A DNA stretch of 64,000 nucleotides, taken from Zea mays (taxonomy: Eukaryota; Streptophyta; Magnoliopsida; Poales; Poaceae). The translations under genes were made by a program, and so were the position numbers. The stretch spans positions 77,478,207 to 77,542,206 of the forward strand of contig NC_050098.1 in the NCBI RefSeq assembly GCF_902167145.1. The letters run 5' to 3'. Below are positions 58,501 to 64,000 of the stretch, piece after piece (positions within the stretch are counted from its first letter, which is position 1; every line of letters starts with the position of its first letter). The notes beneath the pieces were generated by a model. That model saw only the letters and a list, made by a program, of their open reading frames with translations, was not told the origin of the DNA and searched no databases.

Positions 58501-58627
58501 TACAAGAAATAAAGTGATAAAGATGTGCAAAGTACAATGGAGTCACCATCGTGAAGATGAAGCTACTTGGGAGAGAAAAGAAGAGCTTCGCATAGATTTT
58601 TCCCAACTTTTCCCTAGTCCTTCCTAA
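55524..58627 (+). pseudogene. pol: pol of F: protease remnant, RT, RNase H, integrase, chromodomain; gag absent
   Basis: ATG at 55524 after CTAACCCAG, followed at once by TAA and the protease remnant (VILGMSWLRKAKA); no active site and no gag. RT entry is [15 protein letters not shown] (about 55745) and RT catalytic FIDDILIYS (about 56295). RNase H has [15 protein letters not shown] and [11 protein letters not shown]. Integrase has [21 protein letters not shown] and HPQTDGQTERTN. The chromodomain-like tail has VTRNKVIKMCKVQW and EDEATWERK. Stops in one frame: TAG at 56361, 56808 and 57777 at Gln-like codons, plus TAG at 58107. A frameshift near 58265 puts the chromodomain in another frame. 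Confidence 0.9.
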
Positions 58628-58647
58628 ATCTCGAGGATGAGATTCTT

Positions 58648-58665
58648 CTTAAGGGGGGTAGGATT
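58648..58665 (+). other. Polypurine tract of F
   Basis: TTCTTAAGGGGGGTAGGA.. directly before the 3' LTR. Confidence 0.8.
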
Positions 58666-61600
58666 TGTAATACCTAATTTGTAAGAGATAATATTAAAGG
58701 AGTGAAAAAAATTATTTTTTCTTTTATTTATATGTATGTTGCATCTATTTACCATCACTTGTGAACACTATAGTTAAAAAAAATAATAGAAGATATTTCA
58801 CTAAATTGTGCATCATGCTGGACTTTATTTTGTGTGCATCTTGTGGCAATACAAAAATATATATAATAAAATAAAGAGAAATATATTAGTGTCTAAATGG
58901 GAATTTAAGGTTTAAAGGGAATTCTAGAAATGTGGCAAAAAGAAAAGATAAAGGAGATGAATAAGTAAATAATATATATAAATAAATATCTCCAGAGTTA
59001 ATACCCTAATTTCACAAATCTAATTTTAAGGAAGAGCCACAAAAAGTTTGAATTAAATCTGAATTCAAATTGAATTTGAAAAGTAAGAAAAGAAGGTGGA
59101 AAATAAAAAGAAAAAGGTTAAAAACACTGTTTGGGTCGGCTCCAATCCATTTTGGCCCATCCAACCACCTCTCCACTCACGCGCGGCCCAGAGAACCGGC
59201 GCCGACATGTGGAGCCCAGCGGGCAGCCGCACAACCGGCGCGTCAACGCTGTCACAGGGCAGCCGGGCCCACATGGCTAAGACTCTAACCTGCGCGCGCT
59301 GGCCGGTTCGACTGATTGCCTAGTGGTTCCACGCGTCAGGTCACCATCCTCGCCATGGAGATCGGACCACGCCCACGGATGCTCCAGGGATCTCGGCTGG
59401 GGAGGGGCTCTGGGGATCTCGGTCGGGTTGTTGCTCGACTCTAGTATAAGATCGAGTCCTGCGCGCGTCGCAAACCCTTCTTAACCCACCCCAAAGACCG
59501 GGCTGCTGCGTCCGCCGCCGAGATACAGGAAGAATGTCGACACTGTCGTGCCAATCTCTAATTGGGGGGTGGTCTGATGTAGTGGTGAGTCGAGGGCTTC
59601 CTTGTGTGGGCGCGTGCGCGGTAACGTCAACCTGGGCGATCGGGTGCCACTGGGGTACCCGTAATTGCTCGTCGTCGCGCTCATCGGACGATGGATCCGC
59701 GTGATGCGTGGGCAGTGATCTTCTTCACCTCTATCCTTTGGTGAGTATTGCCCACCCATTTTGTTTTAGCTCTGCGAGGGTGTAGCACCAATCGGGGAGT
59801 ATTTGGGTGCGGGACTGCGCCTGGGCGGGTCGCCGGAGTGTTGCCGCCCTCGCTCTGCGCGCCGCCGTGGCCCGGTGCTGGAGGTAGGAGAGGGATCAGG
59901 GGTCGTTGGATCGGTTCCCAGCGGCTAGGATTAGATCTTGTGGCCTCCATTCGGCTTAATCAATCGCAGCCATTGATCAATGATCGTGCGGCCGGTGTGG
60001 GAAAGAATAGATAGTGTGTCGCGGATCGTCGGATTGGGATCCGACGTGTGAGGTCGATCTCGGGTTCATAGTGTCTCGGTTTAATCTGGACCGACGGTTT
60101 CGGATCTAACGACTGTAAACACTGCATACCCGTTCGCCGTGTCAAAATTGCTAAAGAGACCCTGACTAAAACATAAATCAACCTGCGGTCTCCACTGGTG
60201 AGAGACTGAGTCTGGGAATTTTTAGATATTGGACCCCGAGCTTTATAGTATTTGAGGCTCAGTTCAGAGCTCATGAAAGTCAAATAAATAAATTTAGAAA
60301 TGGATTTTTAATATAAAAACAATTCCTAGAACTTATTTAATCCATAGAAAATCCATTTTTAGTTCAAAATGATCCATTCCAGTCCCTAAAGTTTTGTAAT
60401 ATTAATGTTTATCCATTAGTGCATCTGTTTTGACATGAAAGTCTTATTAAACTCTATCTCCTAATTAATCTAGTATTTAGCACATAAAACCTTGGAAAAA
60501 TCACAACTTAAAATCTATAACTCCAAATTTAATGATTCTAGTTCCTATGATCTTATTTTAATGTCTAGATTATTATCATGTATTTTATTTACATGTTTGG
60601 TGTGATGTTAATTTTTGCTATACTATGTATGTATTGTGTTGATGCGAGTAGACGAGCAAGCTACTGAGGATCCTGAGGTTCAGCTGGTAGAGACTGCTGA
60701 GCAGGAGCTCATTGAAGGCAAGTTGTGCCCTTGATCACTTCTTTTAACCATTCATGTTCTTATTAATGATAATGATCTGCATAGGTTAATTTTGATGGGA
60801 CCCAATAGGTTACCCTAGACTTTGACTATCTGTATACCTTGTTTCACCACTGGTTTTACTACTAAACTTTTGGGTAGTACATGCTATTGCTTTATGTGGC
60901 TTTGGGTATAGAGATATTCATTACTCATTGTTATACTTTTTATTATCTGTTTATTCTTTACTGTTCATGATAAGATCATTATGTTAATGGGAACATGGAG
61001 AACCACCTGGGAAAACATTGCTACAACAATGGTTTAATGGAACGCCCTTGGCTGATTAACTAGGAAAGCTAGTGGATGACTACCTTACCCGAAAGGGGCA
61101 AGGGCAGTAGAGGAGTGGTTAGTGTAGGGAGGTCCTTGGGTTGATTTTGCTGTGATGGCAGTCAGGCGAGAGATTCCTGCACTGGAGCTTCCTATAAACT
61201 GTAGCGGGTTTTCTGAAGCTAGTGGAACTTTGTAAAGGCCTCGTAGTGGCACCCTGCCTCGCTTCCTTGGTAGAGGTGTATGGGGTCTGATCAACTCCGT
61301 GGCAAATGGGTAACACGACTTGTGGGTAAAGATGTGCAACCTCTGTAGAGTGTAAAACTGGTATACTAGTCGTGCTCACGGTTATGAGCGGCTTGGACAC
61401 TGACATGATTAATTTATGGAACTTAAACTCAATTTGTCATGTCATTGCATCTAGGATTATTTTATTATTATTATTTACTTATTATTACTATGGTTGGTAT
61501 TTACTTACACTTAATAATTGCTTAAAATTTTGACCAACTTATAAAAGCAATGCTCAGCTTCAGCCTTTATTTTATTGAATAGCCTTACACTTCACATGAA

Positions 61601-61960
61601 CTCCCACCTTTTGCGAGTTCATGCACATTATTCCCCACAACTTGTTGAGCGATGAACATGTGTGAGCTCACTCTTGCTGTCTCACACCCCCCCATAGGAG
61701 AAGAACAGGTGGTTCAAGTGGAGCCAAGTACTGAGGCCTTCAACTTGATCTGGCGTCTCCTAGTGAGCTTTCTGGCGCCAAGGATGGATTTTAGATCCTG
61801 CTATATTTATTTCTTATTTTGTAAGACTTCCGCTATGTAATAAAGTACTCTGATTATATTGTGACATTTATCTCTATACACTCTGTTATTATATATGTTG
61901 TCTTCTTTGGCGCATGTATGAGATGCACCCGACTTTGTTCCTTAAAGCCCGGGTGTGACA
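58666..61960 (+). repeat. 3' LTR of F (3295 bp)
   Basis: Aligns with 51895-55053; it retains two segments lost from the 5' copy (about 61152-61215 and 61430-61515). AATAAA at 61839-61844. Confidence 0.92.
60652..61840 (+). pseudogene. LTR-resident gene, F 3'-LTR copy: exons 2 and 3
   Basis: Exon 2 is 60652-60717 (66 nt, open) with the classical GC donor GAAG|GCAAGT. Exon 3 starts at 61698 after CCCATAG and reads GEEQVVQVEPSTEAFNLI, then TGG where C and the F 5' copy have TAG, so the frame continues to TAA at 61838. Exon 1 not assigned. Confidence 0.5.
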
Positions 61961-62611
61961 AATGAACTCTAGCTATAGGTAATGACTTAACTTACTAATA
62001 AAAATGGATTTTTAAGGATCCACTATTAGTAAGCATTTCTGCAAAACAGAGTCTTTGATTCTCGAATAACCTTACCTTGACTCCCTCAAGCCTGCATATC
62101 CTTGAGAGTCTTTTCTTTTGACGGGTAAGACTTTCGAAAGTACACTCTGTACTCTGAGTTTTCGAACTCATGTTGTTGTAGGTGAGGAAACAACAGAGTT
62201 TTGTTGTTTTTGTTCAAAGGTGGTGCCCAAGGAAGAGCCCCAGCAGTGAAGTCGCGGGAGGATGTTGGCCTCCCACTTTAAAAGCAAAGTACTTTTATGC
62301 GGGAGGGTGTTTTGCCTCCCAGGTCTGTAATAATAATACTTTATGCACTCATATAACCCTAGTTTTGTAATAATAATAATAATAATACTCTCTCTATATT
62401 GAATGAATGTAAACTAAGTTATTGTAATTCGCTTCCGCTATTCTTTCCTCCGATGTGATGTAATATCTGCGTGATGGGTGAAGCGCTCTTGGGCAAGGTA
62501 ATGAGGACACAGTTACCGAACTTGTCGAGTGATTACGTGCATTTACAGGGTTGTTCAAGGTCCGTAGGACAAGGACAACTGTAGGTGGGCCTAATACCAG
62601 GTTTCGTCACA

Positions 62612-62835
62612 TTAGGTCTCCTATCTCATTAGGGATTCGTAAATATAGGATTCCAAGGTGTGAAATCTTTTTTGTGTTTATAGAATAGAAAATATAAGAG
62701 TAGTAGAGTAGAACGACCAAAGGTGAGACGGGATCAAGAAAGGTATAGAAAGAATCAGAGTAAAGGTAAGTAGATAAGGGTTTTGTCCAGTTCTATCTAG
62801 GTTTCGTCCTACAATCATCATTTCCTCTGATACCA
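62612..62835 (-). other. Leader of E, part 2, and PBS
   Basis: Aligns with 37970-38213 of C (shared ATATAGGATTCCAAGGTGTG and TTCTATCTAGGTTTCGTCCT). The minus-strand PBS TGGTATCAGAG is at 62825-62835. Confidence 0.8.
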
Positions 62836-63041
62836 CTTCTGTCACACTCTGGATTTAAGGGCAAACCCGGGTGCGTCTCATATGTGCACCAAAGAAGAAC
62901 AACATATATAATGACCAAGTGTATAGAGATAAATGTCACCAACATTATTATAAAGCGGAAGTCTTACAAAAATAAATGATAGCAAATAAAGCGAAGTAAT
63001 ATTATTCCCTTGGCGCCATTAAGTCAACTGGGAGACGCCAC

Positions 63042-63381
63042 CTAGACTTCATCAAACTCTTTTGTGATATCCTGGCCCAAGGCTTAATGGAATTAATAGA
63101 GTATCCATACCAACAAGGTGCATCTTCTTTTTCGGAAGCCTATCTCGAAAGAACCACCAAGTTAAGTGTGCTTGGCTTAGAGCAATTTGGGATGGCTGAA
63201 CGACTGGGAAGTTTTCTGAGGTGCGCATGAGTAAGGACAAAGTGTGCACAAAGACCCGTGTTGGTCTGTGGGGACAATATATGATCCTAGAGAGCTTCTA
63301 GGAGTAAGTACCATCGGTCCAGGATTGGACGCGGTATTACATCTTCATAGTAGTCCTCCTGCTGGGCAACCTGCTCTTCAC
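63042..63381 (-). pseudogene. Exon 3 of the LTR-resident gene in E, split by Cassandra
   Basis: An acceptor ACATAG precedes 63381. The exon reads GEEQVAQQEDYYE, is cut at 63342, and resumes at 63062 with EFDEV and TAG (63044-63042). Removing Cassandra and one target copy leaves exactly 56 nt, the exon length in C and F, in frame. Confidence 0.55.
63063..63341 (+). mobile_element. Cassandra-type TRIM solo LTR (279 bp)
   Basis: TGTGATATCC..GGTATTACA ends, flanked by TCTTT (63058-63062) and TCTTC (63342-63346). Its middle (about 63117-63227) resembles the 3' two-thirds of plant 5S rRNA in sense orientation, e.g. AAGTTAAGTGTGCTTGGC and GGATGGCTGAACGACTGGGA. LTRs with a 5S-derived Pol III promoter are the hallmark of Cassandra elements. 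Only one LTR is present. Confidence 0.85.
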
Positions 63382-64000
63382 CTATGTAAGGGTTTATATA
63401 TCGCAAGGGTGAGCTCACAAAAGTTCATAGCTCAACAAGTGTGGGGAATAATGTGCATGAACTCACCGAAGGTGGGCGCTCATGTGAAGTGTAAGGCTGA
63501 TCAACAAATAATGATTAAATCTGAGCATTGCTTTTAATAAGTTGGTCAAACTTTTATTAGCAATTACTAAGTGCAAGTATATACCATCCCAAAGTAATAA
63601 TAGATCAAAATTAATAATAAAACCACAATGCGATGCATATTACAAATTAAGTTTAATTCCATAAGTTAATCATGCGAGAGTCCTAAGTCGCTCTTGACCA
63701 CGCGCACGGCTAGTATACCAGTTTTACACTCTGCAGAGATTGCACATCTTTACCCACAAGCCATGCTACCCATTTGCCAAGGGGTCTAGAAATCTCATTC
63801 ATCTCTACCTAGGAGACGAGGTAGGGTAACACTACGAGGCCTTTTCAAAGTTCCACTAGTTCAAGAAAACCCGCTACGGATTCAAGAAGATGGAAGCATA
63901 GGAATCCCTCGTCCAGAAAGCTAAAAAGACAGTCCAACCCGAGAACCTCCCAATACTCTGCAGCGACGCCTCCCCGCTTGCCCCTTTCAGGTAAGGTAGT

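Larger units (their letters stand above)
51895..61960 (+). mobile_element. Element F: gag-less Tekay/Del-type chromovirus
   Basis: LTRs at 51895-55053 and 58666-61960 run TGTAATACC..GGGTGTGACA, flanked by AAAGA (51890-51894) and AATGA (61961-61965). The internal part is 3.6 kb with the same composition and gag-deletion breakpoint as C, although LTRs of C and F are clearly diverged. The LTR pair shows many substitutions and two deletions in the 5' copy (near 54397 and 54602), so F is older than C. Confidence 0.92.
50940..62249 (+). pseudogene. LTR-resident gene, G copy: exons 2 and 3 (exon 1 not found), intron split by F
   Basis: Exon 2 is 50940-51059 (120 nt) after TATGTATAG. In phase 1 it reads ENEEVSVEEEATAPPAEN.. 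with FYFDICGTD, then a GC donor CAAG|GCAAGC. Exon 3 is 62182-62249 (68 nt) after GTTGTTGTAG: GEETTEFCCFCSKVVPKEEP.. to TGA. The frame is preserved across the junction, and Glu-Asn follows the first junction as in D. F sits inside intron 2. Exon 1 should lie upstream of 50900, but no donor could be chosen. The frame itself is undamaged; called pseudogene because of the F insertion and missing exon 1. Confidence 0.55.
48508..62611 (+). mobile_element. Element G: ~4.0-kb probable solo LTR, split by F
   Basis: Starts TGTAACACCC and ends GTTTCGTCACA, with ATAGG before (48503-48507) and TTAGG after (62612-62616). Without F it is about 4033 bp. No PBS, coding region or second LTR copy is seen, so it is best explained as a solo LTR from recombination. 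It contains a GC-rich zone (49480-50420) and the same small split gene as the other LTRs. Family not assigned; LTR structure suggests a chromovirus. Confidence 0.7.
23856..64000 (-). mobile_element. Element E: minus-strand Tekay/Del-type chromovirus, host for D, G/F and Cassandra
   Basis: Three pieces join into one reversed element once the insertions are removed: protease and gag C-terminus (23856-24598), gag N-terminus and leader (47705-48507), and leader, PBS and LTR (62612-64000). The joins are confirmed by the target duplications of D (ATTTT) and G (ATAGG/TTAGG) and by alignment to the C leader (37708-38200). RT and integrase are missing at the left junction with B. The LTR runs off the right edge. 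Confidence 0.8.
62840..64000 (-). repeat. LTR of E (5' LTR in element orientation), incomplete
   Basis: Begins TGTCACACTC in + coordinates and aligns with the C LTR from 31062/38217. It runs off the window. It contains the Cassandra insertion. Confidence 0.85.

Noticed and set aside
48508..62611. Complete small retrotransposon in place of a solo LTR
   Set aside because: No second LTR copy, PBS, PPT or coding domain found after removing F. A TRIM/LARD form cannot be fully excluded without family alignments.
63117..63227. 5S rRNA gene
   Set aside because: Only partly similar to 5S, many changes, no rDNA spacer, and bounded by TG..CA and a 5-bp duplication. It is a Cassandra LTR.

Overview
The window is plant nuclear DNA made entirely of nested transposable elements. 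I found no host gene, tRNA, rRNA gene or CRISPR array. The LTR-retrotransposon families, their 3-4 kb LTRs, a Cassandra-type solo LTR carrying 5S rRNA-like sequence and a small TIR element all point to a large-genome grass (Poaceae, probably a panicoid such as the maize/sugarcane group). The species is an inference.

Layout. (A) 1-5467: 3' part of a Tat-lineage Gypsy element with a long antisense gene and a 3' LTR. (B) 5468-23855: a decayed Tekay/Del-type chromovirus on the + strand. Its 5' LTR is hit by A, its pol by a 319-bp TIR element (9637-9955), and its 3' LTR by a second Tat element (A2, 13701-23274, 632-bp LTRs differing at six sites). (E) 23856-64000: a minus-strand chromovirus serving as host for everything to its right. 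It survives as three pieces: protease/gag at 23856-24598, gag/leader at 47705-48507, and leader/PBS/LTR at 62612-64000. (D) 24599-47699: a + strand chromovirus in E gag with a perfect ATTTT target-site duplication. (C) 31062-41748: a minus-strand, gag-less chromovirus in D pol with a perfect TTCTT duplication. (G) 48508-62611: a ~4.0-kb probable solo LTR in the E leader. (F) 51895-61960: a + strand gag-less chromovirus inside G. (Cassandra) 63063-63341: a solo LTR inside the E LTR.

Main observation. The long LTRs of four diverged families (B, D, C/E/F and G) contain the same small split gene. The best copies read as three exons inside one LTR: C left LTR (118 aa, minus strand) and D 5' LTR (94 aa). 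A GT-AG intron enters the second exon in phase 1. A GC-AG intron with a GCAAGY-type donor leaves it, and the frame stays open to a stop in a short acidic last exon. Exon 2 is always a multiple of three (66, 69 or 120 nt) and exon 3 keeps its length within a family (56 or 86 nt). I do not recognise the product. The arrangement recalls a retrovirus accessory gene lying in its LTR.

Other points. C and F lost gag and the protease active site at the same breakpoint, yet both transposed, so they look like a trans-mobilised lineage; E is a related element that still has gag. ORF0, gag and leader start codons of B, D, E, C and F directly follow splice-acceptor-like AG, suggesting spliced messages. 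Premature stops in B and D gag are overwhelmingly TAG at former CAG codons, as expected from CHG-methylation decay.
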